A stretch of 64,000 nt of DNA, from positions 26,737,999-26,801,998 of the forward strand of contig NC_135505.1 of the NCBI RefSeq assembly GCF_052857255.1, written 5' to 3'. The stretch comes from Amblyomma americanum. Lineage: Eukaryota > Arthropoda > Arachnida > Ixodida > Ixodidae. The notes beneath the pieces are model-generated. The model worked only from the letters and a program-made list of their open reading frames with translations. It was not told where the DNA came from and made no database searches. A program made the position numbers and the translations under genes. This document shows, piece after piece, positions 54,126 through 64,000 of this stretch (positions within the stretch are counted from its first letter, which is position 1; every line of letters begins with the position of its first letter).

Positions 54126-55555
54126 CTAGGATGCCGCGACATCGCGGTGGTCGGCTTGTTCCCCGAGAGGCCACACCAGCGCCCCATCGTCTATATTGGA
54201 GGCTAGCGACGCAACCACCGGCACGTGAGAGTCGGTTTCAGGGACCCGACTGAAGTATTTCTTCAGCATATTGACATCGAATGTTTTTGGGTTGCCCTCA
54301 ACATCTACCACATAGTCGACTTCTCCCTTTTTCCCTTTGACCACATAGGGGCCCTTCCATTTCATCGTGAGCTTATTGTGCTCGGTGGGGAGCAGTAAGA
54401 GCACCTGGTCTCCAACCTGTAATGCACTCGATTTAGACCCGCGGTCGTAATACCGCTTGTATCGCTCACCTGCCTCTTCTAGAGCCTCATGTGCCATCTG
54501 ACAGGTCGTTTCGAGCCTCTCTCGCAGGTCTGTCACATACTGGTAGGTCGTCTTGGTCTCCTCTTCCAGTTTGACCCCCGTCCACAATTCCTTCAGTATA
54601 GTGAGGGGGCCTCGTACGTTCCGCCCGTACAAAAGCTCGAACGGGGAGAACCCAGTGCTTGCCTGGGGGACCTCCCTGTAGGGGAACAAAAGCGGCTCGA
54701 TAAACCGATCCCACTCCTTGGGCTGTTCTGAGCACATGCGGCGGAGCATCTTCTTGAGCGTCCTGTTGAGCCTTTCCACGAGGCCGTTGGCCATCGGGTG
54801 GTAGGGCGAGGTGGTCTGCAGGCGAAGAGACAGCAGACGGCCCACTTCTGCCATGAGTTCTGAGGTGAAATTCGACCCTCGGTCGCTCAACATCTCCTCC
54901 GGAACACCCACTCGGGCGAAAATTTGTAAGAGAGCTTCGGGCACCCGCTCGGTCACGATGCTGGGCAGGGCGACGGCCTCTGGGAACCGGGTCGCATAGT
55001 CGACTAGCGTCACGATGTAGCGATTCCCCTTCCGAGTTGTGGGCTTGAGGGGCCCAATAATATCGATAGCCACCCGGCGAAACGGCATGTCAACCAGAGG
55101 CCTTTTCTCAAGGGCACCTTTATGACTGATCCCCATGGGGCTGTCTTCTGGCAGCTGTCGCACGACGCCAGAAACCGACTAGCGTCACCATGCACGCCGG
55201 GCCAGAAGAAATCAGCCAGAATGCGGTCACAAGTCTTTTTGTGCCCCAAATGACCTGCCATCAGTCCGCAGTGTGTGAGGCGGAGAACCTTGTTTCGGTG
55301 CTGAAAGGGGACAAAAAGCTGTAAAGTACCCGAGCCTGACTGTGGTAGGAACTGGCGATAGAGCATGTCATCTCTTAGCAGAAAGGTGTACGAGCCCCCT
55401 CCCTTGCACCGGACCTTTCCCTCTTCCCTCTGCATCTGAAAACAACGCCGGAGGGTCTCGTCCGCTTGTTGGTCTCGGCTAAACTGCGTCGGGGTGACTT
55501 CTGCCATCGCGGTTGGTACTCGTAACTTGCGGAACATCTCCGACGATTGCTGCAT
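54126..55555 (-). pseudogene. LTR element integrase (upstream of RT)
   Basis: The first frame (55555-55010) has the HHCC zinc-binding domain: VLRLTHCGLMAGHLGHKKT and CDSCQKTAP. A one-base frameshift near 55140 moves to the frame 55163-54126. That frame has the catalytic core with Asp in AIDIIGPL, Asp in SDRGSNF and Glu in NGLVERLN. The last two are 35 residues apart (DD35E). A GPY/F module (WKGPYVV) follows. The catalytic triad is intact. The integrase ends at a TAG and RT continues in the same frame, so integrase is clearly 5' of RT, unlike ordinary Ty3/gypsy. Confidence 0.92.
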
Positions 55556-55558
55556 GGA

Positions 55559-56053
55559 CTATTGACGGGTGGTCACGGCCGCCGCGGGTGCGGGCTCGTC
55601 CGGGGTACTTGGCTGTCCCTGTACGGGACCCGATGCACCCGCTTCGGCCCCTTCGATACTCAGGGCTATTCCCCTCCAAGTCGCGTCGGGCTCGGACGGA
55701 TGCTTGACGGCGTCGATAATCCCGAGAATTAGGTCGAACAGTGGCGATTCCATACATCCGGCCAGCACCTCTCCCCTATAGTAAGGCGTATCAACTTGAA
55801 TTCGCGCCTCGGGTAGCGTTTTGGCCGAGCGGTCCACCAAGTAAACGGCTCGGTGTCGGCCAGTAAGTTGGTACTTTTTTACAAGGTCTCGGTTGACAAT
55901 AACAATGTTACACCCCGTGTCTCTCAACACCTTTATCCTCTGCCCAGCAATGAGGCCTTCAACGACGGGAAGGACCTCGGACTCTTGGGCCCTGCCGAGG
56001 TTCACCACTGGCAGGAACTGGCCATCTTTCAGCTCTAGATAGTCGTTTTGAAT
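55559..56053 (-). pseudogene. LTR element aspartic protease
   Basis: Frame continues from Gag after a TGA (56054-56056). VLRDTGCNIVIVNR holds the active-site DTG, followed by a flap region and LFDLILGIID (the ILG signature). A Pro/Ala-rich linker leads to a TAG at 55559, after which the same frame goes on into the integrase region. Retropepsin would process Gag-Pol. Confidence 0.85.
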
Positions 56054-57154
56054 TCAGGCCGACACGTCCTTTGCTCCCGGGCGTGCCCGGTTGCCCTTCT
56101 CAGGATTTCTCCGGCTCTCCTTGCAATGCGCTGCGACGTGCCCCGGTCGAGCGCAAATGTAGCAGCGTGGTGTGGATGATACTGCCACGGGTAGCGGTTT
56201 TCCCTGGTGGTCCTTGCGCTCAGCGTCGGAGGACTTGTCTACGGGCCGGTCCTCACGTTTTAGTTCACGCCGGCCAAAGTATGTGGATCCCCTAGCAGTG
56301 ACATAGTTGTCTGCCCTTTGTAGCAGCTCATTCTGATCACCCGCCGTTTTCTTCAGGAAGGTAGCCATCGACGGCGTGCAGGTCTCTAGAAACTGCTCGC
56401 TCAAAAGGAGGCTCTTGATACCCTCGTAGGTCTGCTCGCACGAAGAGAGCTGTACCCACCGCTCCCAGTAATTCTCTAATCGGGAGAAGAACTGGGACGG
56501 GGTTTCGTGCTCGTGGGGGGCTTCTGTCCGGAACTTCTGTCGAAATCCCTCCTCCATCAAGCGGAAACCAAGCAGAAGAGCTCGCTTGACCTTGTCATAC
56601 TCTACCGCATCCGCTCCCGGCATGCGGCCAAAAACGCTCAACGCCTCTCCCGCAAGGCACGTGCTAAGGGCAGTAGCACACTGGTCTCTCAGCCACTTCT
56701 GCGCCTCTGCGACTCGTTCGAACCGTGTCAGGTAGGCGTCCAAGTCGTCCGTTTTATTTTTAAACGGCGCCATTAGCTTATGTGGACTGACGACCGTGAA
56801 ACGCGATGTAGGTTCGCTTTGAACCGAAGCGGAATCTGAACTAGCGCTCCCGCCACCCTCGCCTCTCGCGTGGAGAATTTGTAGTTCAGCGTTCAGTTCG
56901 AGCATTCGACGAGCGGAGCGCGCCTTGTCCCTTTATTCCTCCTCGAGCAGCCGCTGCTCTTCTTCTTTCATTTGCTCGCGCTGTTTCGCGGGATCATCTC
57001 TGAGGAATTCCTGGAGGGCGACCCCCTCGAAGCCTAGCTGCTTCCCGAGAGCAATTACTTTTCTAACTCTGCCATTGCACCAACGGTACTTTGTTCTCAG
57101 TTCTGACAGTACGTGAGATATTACTTGAACGCCATGCCTCGCGGTCACGGCCAA
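56054..57154 (-). pseudogene. LTR element Gag, SCAN-like capsid and zinc knuckle
   Basis: ATG 57154 opens MAVTARHGVQVISHVLS and a Glu-rich helix; an in-frame TAA (56933) interrupts it and the frame continues (ATG 56905). Capsid: LDAYLTRFERVAEAQKW, then YDKVKRALLLGFRLMEEGF, FFSRLENYWERWV and IKSLLLSEQFLETC. This order resembles the vertebrate SCAN domain, reported to derive from a Gmr1-like Gag. The nucleocapsid knuckle CYICARPGHVAAHC is intact (CX2CX4HX4C). The TGA at 56054 separates Gag from protease in the same frame; whether it was a read-through stop or a mutation cannot be told from one copy. Confidence 0.85.
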
Positions 57155-57188
57155 TCGTGGTCAGCAAGTCCGGTCGCGGACGCCAGTT
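57155..57188 (-). promoter_or_regulatory. Possible primer-binding site and short leader
   Basis: The bases just after the 5' LTR (minus strand) read AACTGGCGTCCGCGACCGG. TGGCGTCC could pair with a tRNA 3' end, but I cannot name the tRNA. Confidence 0.35.
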
Positions 57189-58325
57189 TGTCAAGATATC
57201 GTGGGCGGCTGTGGTGTTGGTTGGCGCCGAAGTTACAATTAATCGGGCCAACCTGCCCACCACTGCACTCTATGTAAGTTCGGAGGGGGAGGAGCGTCAA
57301 ACGTCTCCCCTCCGCGTGCGAAAGATTGTGATTCGACTGCTGACCGGCGATAGGGGCCACGCCTGATTAGTCGTTGACTGGAGGCATGAGGCGTAGGCAA
57401 GGTCCGTAGCGAATTAATTTAATTATGCAAACAACAACAACCAAGTATTACAATATGCCCGACAAGATAGCGCCGTACACTGACGTGACGCAAATAACAT
57501 AAGCACATACTGAACACGTTAACACAACAATTAACACAAAGAAACATCAAGGCGATCGCTATACAAAAATGTTACGAGACGGAAATACAGTACAAAGGAC
57601 TATAACGAGAAACACAGATAGCAAAAATACAAAGATAAAAGAGTGGAAGTGAGTGGTGACAAACGATGGCTTAGCTGCGTAGAGGCAAGGTCCGGTCGCA
57701 GGGAGCGTCGGGCTGCGGTTGCTCGTCGAGGGGCTGATGGGGGCTTGCGGATACGGGCGAACTGGGGCCTCGCGTCTTCGGGACCACCGTCGCCGCGCTC
57801 TACGCGTCAGATCTCCGCCTAGGCTCCTTGCCGGCCACTTCCCTGGCTGACCCCACTCACGACCGCACGCACCGAAATCTCCAGACCAACTGCCAGCCCG
57901 CGGCGTTCCCGTCGCCCCCTTCGCATGACAAAGAATGAAAAAAACAACACAGGGAAAAAAAAAAGACTGTTTAGGAGCCACGCACAGAGGAATGCAGCTG
58001 CCAAAAAGAAAAAAAAGAACACATGAAGGAATGTCGAAAGAATACGGCACAACGCCTTAATCCCACGAGGAGTCATTGGGGGCCGCGAACATTGCCGGGG
58101 CATTCAATCCGCTTCTGCTGTTCCCAACACGTGCAAGCGCTTGCCACCTGTATGGCAACAATGCAAGGAGGGGGGGGGGAGTAGTTTTGAGTGACCCCTC
58201 CAGCGCTATGGTGAGAGTGCCGTTCCCCCGCGGGGGAGGGGGAAAAAGTCGCCGACGCCACTCCGCGACATGTATCTGGGAAACAAAGGTCAAAGCTGGA
58301 CAGGGCAGGCATGAACTTTGTGACA
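57189..58325 (-). repeat. LTR (5' LTR of the minus-strand element)
   Basis: 1137 bp, matching 51216-52334 with scattered substitutions and an insertion of about 20 bp near 57740. TGTCA and TGACA ends. CCTAC follows at 58326-58330. Confidence 0.93.
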
Positions 58326-58330
58326 CCTAC

Positions 58331-59361
58331 TGCTACGACTGTTTACGAAGAGTGCTACGTGACACAGGTATTAGTGTAGGAGGATAACACGGTTTTCCTC
58401 CTGTTGTAATATCGCCTTATAATGGTGCTCTGTAGCCCCACCACTTTATACTTTATACCACTTTATACTAAGCATAAAAGGTTTAAGATTTGATGTCGAG
58501 CTATTGAGAAGAAACCCACCTATATTATTTCAAAGAGGAATGCCAACATATGCCTTCAACGCTCTGGTTCAATGCAGACAAGTGCAACACTGATCTCAAC
58601 ACCGATGCCTAGAAAAACACACTTTAGAAAACTCAGTACATAGATGTGCTCTGCAATACACGTTAAACGGGCACAGACAAGGAGAACAGCCCCGTATTTG
58701 GAGAGCGGAGACATCTTCTTCAATGACAGCTCTTTTCAGGCCTCTTCACTACTGAACAGCAGGCACTTCAACTGCATAACATAAATTCGATTTCAGTCTG
58801 TGTATTCTCTGGAAGATGAAGTACCCACAATGACTTGTACTTATGGGTAAGGATTCATATTGCTGGCCTTTGACACAAACACAAGGCAAAGTTTAAACAG
58901 ACGAAAGTGCACTTGCTCACACTTGTCTCCATGATAAGCTCTGCAGTGTTTAGGTTTCTTCAAAAATAATAACCCGAAAGGGCTGTATGAAAAGGTTACA
59001 AAAGGTTACAGCTGCGCATGGGCAGCTGCAGCGGCACAGAAAAGGCACATCTCTGACTGCTCGTGTACTTACAGATCGCACTTCTTGAGCGGATTGTGAT
59101 AAGCTTGGCTTTCCTGCTGCTTCCGTCACATCCAGCTGACCTGGACCTGCGCACATCGGCCACCGCCGGAGTTCTGCGCTTCGCCTCTGCTGCTATATAA
59201 GAAGCTGCCATCGACTTGCCTGGGCACATGGGCAGCTGCAGCGGCACAGAAAAGGCGCATCTCTGACTGCTCGTGTACTTACAGGATTGTCACTGAACAC
59301 TTGAACCTATCATACATAGGTTACCCTGTGCTGCTGCAGCACTGCCCTGTAGCTTGTCAAG
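58331..59361 (+). promoter_or_regulatory. Flank and 5' UTR of LINE-D with a duplicated 58-bp block
   Basis: A 58-bp block (CATGGGCAGCTGCAGCGGCA ... CGTGTACTTACAG) occurs at 59017-59074 and 59227-59284 with one mismatch, a 210-bp period. A TATATAA lies at 59194-59200 between them. I take 59000-59361 as the LINE-D 5' UTR/promoter. The part left of it is unassigned. Confidence 0.6.
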
Positions 59362-60222
59362 ATGGGTAGTGAGCAGGACGATAGATGCTTTGAGTATGGC
59401 AAATCTGTTGAACCTGATGATGACTGCATGGTGTGTAATGAGTGCTTTTGCTCGTATCATTTGGGTTCTTGTTCAGGCATTTCAGAAAGAACGTACAAAT
59501 CAAAGGAGGAATCTGCACGAAAACAATGGCGTTGCCCAACCTGTCGAGGGTTCAAAATTGCTGTGATTGCAGAACTTCAAGAAAAAGTAAAGTCGCTCAC
59601 AGACACTGTTGTTTCTGTGGAAGAAAGCGTTCAGGTGATGTCTGAAAAGTTTGACAAATCACTAGCTGAGCTTAGCCAACATGACCATAGCCTGGCTGAT
59701 ATGAAAAAGCGGATTGAACAGTTTGAGACTAACCAAAGCAATGGACAGATTGAGGAGATCAGGAAAGAAATCAACGAACTAGAGAGACATAACAGGAAGT
59801 TAAACCTAGAAAATCACGGCATACAAAAAACAGATTTTGAAGATCTTGTCAAAGTCAACGCCTCTGCTACTTCTCTTGAGCATCCGCAGCTTACGACTAG
59901 TGACGTCACAGCAATTCACCGATTGCCATGCAAACCCGATAAGACGCCTGGAATCATTGTTCGCTTCGCTCGGCAGGCTGTTCGTGATGACTGGTTCAAA
60001 AACCGAAAGAAACTGAAGGATGCACATGAAAATGAAAATGTGTACATCCAAGATAATCTGACTAAACAAACCCGATCACTTCTCCGGGAGGCAAAGCAAT
60101 GGGCACGTGACAAGAACTATCGCTTCGTTTGGCAGAGTGGCGGCAAAGTTCTCGTTAGACAGAAAGAAGGTGACACAGCCATTGCTATCAAGTCTAAAAA
60201 TCACTTGATGACGCTTGCATAA
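59362..60222 (+). CDS. LINE-D ORF1: PHD-type finger, coiled coil, RNA-binding domain
   Basis: 286 codons, intact. Residues about 8-60 form a PHD-like zinc finger: CFEYGKSVEPDDDCMVCNEC, CSYHLG and WRCPTC. The second ligand of the first pair is Tyr (CFEY, where CFEC is expected), so one metal site is likely damaged. A long coiled coil (about 70-150) follows, then an L1-ORF1-like basic domain (TAIHRLPCKPDKTPGIIVRF, NVYIQDNLT). PHD-bearing ORF1 proteins occur in CR1/L2-type LINEs and bind the element RNA. It overlaps the ORF2 frame by a few bases. Confidence 0.85.
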   Translation: MGSEQDDRCFEYGKSVEPDDDCMVCNECFCSYHLGSCSGISERTYKSKEESARKQWRCPTCRGFKIAVIAELQEKVKSLTDTVVSVEESVQVMSEKFDKSLAELSQHDHSLADMKKRIEQFETNQSNGQIEEIRKEINELERHNRKLNLENHGIQKTDFEDLVKVNASATSLEHPQLTTSDVTAIHRLPCKPDKTPGIIVRFARQAVRDDWFKNRKKLKDAHENENVYIQDNLTKQTRSLLREAKQWARDKNYRFVWQSGGKVLVRQKEGDTAIAIKSKNHLMTLA

Positions 60223-63073
60223 GTGTTTCTACAAGTGTCGCGACCAATCTATGCATATTACTCCTGACAAACTAAAGTCGCATCTTGGTAGTAAGCGTCT
60301 CAAAGGTTTAAAGGTTTTTCATTTGAATATTCAGTCTGCCGGAAATAAACATCAGTATTTATATTTGTTTTTTGATAGTATTGGCTTTTCTTTTGATGTC
60401 ATTATGCTCTCAGAAACCTGGTATACTAGTAATGACAATGTTTTTTCAAAACCCGGAAATGAGGTGTTCTACCTGAATCGCTCTTTACGCCGTGGTGGCG
60501 GCGGTGCCTTGTTAGCGAAAGAAAATCTCAGGTGTGACCTTTTGCCTGATTTCACCTCTTCGAAATCTGAATGCGAAATGTTAACAATAGCAATGTGTAG
60601 CCATGTCTTTTCTGTCGTGTACCGACCCCCTAATGGTGATCACGCTACATTCTGTGCTTCCGTAGAAACTCTGTTTCCATACTGCATAACTAATAAGCTT
60701 AACTTAATTTGTGGTGGGGACTTTAACATTGACTTGACTTCTAATACTCGTGAGTCAAAAGAAATGATATGGTTATACGAGAGCTATGACCTAAATAATG
60801 CTATTTCTTCTCCAACTAGAATTACTAGTACGTCTTCGACGCTAATAGATTTCTTTCTCCTCAGCTCCTCCATCAAAACTTTTGCATATGGAGTCATAGC
60901 TTGCGATCTTAGCGATCACTTACCTGTATATGTAGTCATCCCACATCATGAAAAAGAAACTAGCCTTCCGATCCCTTCTAGAAATGTTTCATCCAGAAAC
61001 TTGGAAAATTTGAGCCAAAAAATATGAACTGTATCTTGGGAGAACGTGCTTTCTTCATCTGATGCAAACATATCTTTTGATATCTTTTTAAACTTGTTAA
61101 GAACTGCTTACGAAACAAGCTTTCCATTTTTGAATTCTTCCAAATCGAAAAAGATCAGAAAATCATGGATTACTCGTGATTTACTTGCTAAAATAAAAAC
61201 AAAGTATACAATGTACCAAGCATTTCTTAAGCAACGGGATCCCGAATTGCTTAAATCATTTAAGAAGTATCGTAATAAATTAAACAAGGAACTTAAGCAT
61301 GCCAGAGATAACTATTTCAATATTCTTTTCTTAGGATCATCCAAAAACGCGTCCGTGACATGAAAAAAACTAAACTCAATATTTCAAAACGTGTAGGCAT
61401 CAAAAGGAATTAGTGAAATGGTTGTGAATGGCACAACGATTTCAGGAACTGATCTAGCTAATGTTTTCAATGACTACCTAGTAAACTTGAAGTTTCCTGC
61501 ACCGTCAGGAGACTGCACCCAATACTTGACTGGCAGTTGTCTTGAGACAATTTATTTGAGTCCAGTTTCAGAAACGGAAGTTTTCTCTATTATCATGAAA
61601 TTAAGAAATACTAGCTCCAGTGATATCTTTGACATTCAAGTCCGACCGATTAAATTCATTGTTGAATTATTGCTGTCCCACTTGCCCATATTTTCAATAT
61701 TTGTCTGTCAAGTGGAGTATTTCCAGCACAGCTACAGTGCGCAAAGGTTTGCGTTCTACACAAAAAAGGTGACCAAAATAATTTAGCAAATTACATACCA
61801 ATTTCTATTTTACCAATTTTTTCCAAAGTGCTTGAAAACGCCATCCATTGACGTCTGGTTTTATTTACAGATAAACATAACATCCTGACTGACTGTCAAT
61901 ACGGTTTTAGGAAACATTGTTCCACCGAACTTTTGCTTCATCAAAAAGTGTTCATTCTAAAAAAACTTGAAGAAAAACGATACGTACTGGGAGTTTTTGT
62001 AGACTTTACAAAGGCATTTGATTCTCTTAACCGGGGTGTTTTGCTCAGAAAATTAGAATTCTACGGAATTCGTGGTGTTGCCTTGAAGTTAATGGAATAA
62101 CACCTTAGTACTCGCATGCAGTCTGTTTCAGTAAACAACAGCACCTCCACATTTAAATGTACTTCGTTTGGTGTCCCTCAGGGCAGCATTTTGGGCCCTT
62201 ATTTATTTAATATATACATAAACGATGTTGTTAACATTGATGATGATACGAAATTCCTGATCTACGCAGATGACACCAGCCTGTTTCTCGAAGGTGACGA
62301 TTACGAAAAACTTGTTAATCATGCAAACAACACTTTAAGCAAATTTCATGATTGGTCTTCCTGCAACGGCTTGGTTATTAATACCCAAAAAACTAAAGCA
62401 GTCATTTTCCGAGCGAAGGGCAGAGACATTGTTCCAAATAATATTCTTCAAATACAGTGTCAGCCGATAGAAATTGTGACAGAATTTAAAACTCTAGGCG
62501 TTATTTTTTTCAGAGCATATGCTGTGGAACTCGCACACTAATCATGTTATCACGACCCTAGCTCGCACTATAGGATTAATCTACAGGCATCAAGACCTAT
62601 TTCCTGTAAGCACAAGACTGCTAATTTATCATTCACTGTTTTTATCGCGCATAAATTACTGCTTTTTAGTGTGGGGCAAGACAACCTCAACAAATATCAG
62701 GATACTGATGGTAATGCAAAATAAAGTAATCCGGAATATTTCATATTCTTCACCAGACTACTCAGTAGACAGCTTGCTTAGAAAGTTTAGACTAATTAGC
62801 ATAGAGAACTTGTATAACTATCATCTTTGTAAAAAGTTAAGGGATGAAAAGAAACAAGGCATTAATCTCATAACTAATCTGGCAAACTTGCAAATGAATA
62901 CCCATTATTATACAACTAGACATCCTGAGCACTGGGAAGTTCATCGTAACCGCACTAATTATGGTGAACAAATGTTACGACACACAGTACCAAGTGTATT
63001 AAATTATTTTTTTCGCAAAGAAATTGATGTGATGAGCATTTCGAAAACAGAATTCAGAGATTTATTCCTTTAG
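60223..63073 (+). pseudogene. LINE-D ORF2: endonuclease and reverse transcriptase, broken
   Basis: The ORF2 frame is open before the ORF1 stop. The first ATG is 60251, so reinitiation or a frameshift would be needed. Endonuclease: FHLNIQSAGNK, LSETWYTS, LRRGGGGALL, YRPPNGD, GGDFNIDL and LSDHLPVYV are all present. In-frame TGA codons at 61025 and 61361 and several frameshifts (about 61680-61800, 62100) break the rest. RT: YGFRKHCSTELLL, VDFTKAFDSLNRG (motif A), FGVPQGSILGPYLF and IYADDTSLFLEG (YADD kept). The C-terminal frame is 62519-63073. Jockey superfamily (CR1/L2-like) by motifs. Confidence 0.85.
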
Positions 63074-63530
63074 TTGTTGAGAAATAGGATTGAGAAAAGG
63101 GTAATTACTTTTTTTTCCTCTTTCTCAAATGCTACAATTGTACTACCTATGCACTACCTTTTAAGGAATTTTTTTTTCTCAGGTTTGATCTGTATGCTCT
63201 GTGTACCTGTTAATTCTTCTGTTTGGTTTTATAACTGCTGTTCTTTCAAATCTTTCAAGTATTTTCAATCATGCATACCTACACTGCGTTTCGTACCTAT
63301 ACATTTCACGGAAATTGTCTTTCACCAATTTTAGTGATGTATAAAATATCCATCAAAACATGTTTTTTTTTGTGTGTGTGTATGCTGATCTGTATATGTA
63401 TATTGTATGAGCTGCTGTTGCCTATGTGAACAAGGGTGGGTGGGAGCCTGTCAAGTTGCTGTTCAGCAGCTTTTTCTTCCATCTCCTCATGTTTTGTACA
63501 ATCATGAAAATAAACCGTATTCGTATTCGT
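63074..63530 (+). mobile_element. LINE-D 3' UTR
   Basis: T-rich 3' region ending with ATGAAAATAAACCGTATTCG and a second TATTCG unit near 63525. The AATAAA and short terminal repeat suggest the 3' end; not certain. Confidence 0.5.
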
Positions 63531-64000
63531 ACCTATTTTCGGGCTGGTTATTCCTCGACGTCCAACAATTATTTTTCTCCACGGTCGCCTGCCACTATCA
63601 TTTTACAGCTACGCTGATAATCGAATAGGCAGTTCTCTCGTTGGGGAAGCCGCATAACTCCTCTATTTACGCGAACATGCGTCCATGTAGACTGTTGTTG
63701 ATTGTGACTTTTTGAGCGTGTAACACACCGCTGCAAGGCGACTGCACTGACTGTCCAGCCTTTGGGGTCTAGGTGTTCATTCTGCTTTTGATTCCAACGC
63801 GATTAAACGCCTGCCGCAGTGCCATGTCGCTTGGTCTGTTGTTACGAACACGAGTAGCGAACATGAGCAGATGACGTATCGACCAGAGCAGTACATCGGA
63901 TGTCGAGCCCTGACGCGTACTCATGTCGCATCAGAGACCGAATGGCGCGCGCTACCGGCAATGAAGGCGGGCGGTTAGCTCAGCTCGACAGCCTGTGCAA
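63531..64000. other. No gene recognised
   Basis: No motif-bearing ORF and no recognised repeat to the window edge. Confidence 0.45.

Larger units (their letters stand above)
51216..58325 (-). mobile_element. Gmr1-like Ty3/gypsy LTR retrotransposon, 7.1 kb, structurally complete
   Basis: Two direct LTRs with TGTCA...TGACA ends and a 5-bp duplication bound a minus-strand gag-protease-integrase-RT-RNase H region. Protein similarity is to Ty3/gypsy, yet integrase precedes RT, as in Ty1/copia and in Gmr1-type gypsy elements. All coding parts read in one frame apart from one frameshift and several single stop codons, suggesting an original single Gag-Pol frame. The LTRs differ by roughly 10 substitutions in the first 245 aligned bases plus small indels, so the insertion is not very recent. 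Confidence 0.92.

Overview
No host gene can be supported in this window. It is a dense nest of transposable elements from an arthropod nuclear genome. The tRNA-derived SINEs, whose head and body match what I remember of the tick Ruka family, together with Tx1-, CR1- and RTE-like LINEs, Penelope-like elements and an intron-bearing PIF/Harbinger element, point to a hard tick (Ixodidae). That placement is inference from family resemblance; I ran no search.

Layout. Bases 1-8000 hold two Penelope-like elements (PLEs) arranged head to head. The plus-strand copy is split by a 4.6-kb CR1-like LINE (LINE-A, minus strand, 1981-6598) and later took a SINE with a 13-bp target duplication. Bases 8.2-16 kb hold a broken gypsy gag, an inverted-repeat element, and an RTE-like LINE 3' end carrying a hairpin-shaped retroposon. 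Bases 16-23 kb hold a second CR1-like LINE (LINE-B, plus) that runs directly into a broken Ty3/gypsy element (minus). Both CR1-like LINEs carry a 2A-type ribosome-skipping motif (D-V/I-E-X-N-P-G-P) in front of ORF1.

From 25.6 to about 43.6 kb one Tx1-like LINE (minus) has been split by a 15.1-kb PIF/Harbinger DNA transposon (28185-43284). The transposon has about 55-bp terminal inverted repeats and an AAT duplication, and the LINE reading frame can be followed across it. It carries two convergent, spliced genes: a DDE transposase (three coding exons, plus strand) and a SANT/Myb-like coiled-coil partner (four exons, minus strand). Exon phases agree at every junction of both genes, but both are broken by stops or frameshifts. 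Later insertions sit inside it: several SINEs, a LINE with its own SINE, and an I-clade LINE that cuts the last exon of the Myb-like gene with a 13-bp duplication.

Bases 44.4-50.5 kb hold a TTAA-bordered MITE with perfect 22-bp inverted repeats and a third hairpin retroposon. A complete 7.1-kb LTR retrotransposon follows (51216-58325, minus, 5-bp duplication). It is Ty3/gypsy-like in sequence, but integrase lies upstream of reverse transcriptase, and its Gag resembles the SCAN domain, as in Gmr1-type elements. A jockey-superfamily LINE with a PHD-finger ORF1 (LINE-D, plus) fills 59-63.5 kb.

The elements form a readable chronology of nested insertions. Most are inactive because of stops, frameshifts or lost catalytic residues. 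The least explained items are the hairpin retroposon family, the paired 2A LINEs with fused or stop-separated ORFs and duplicated 5' monomers, and the domain order of the LTR element.
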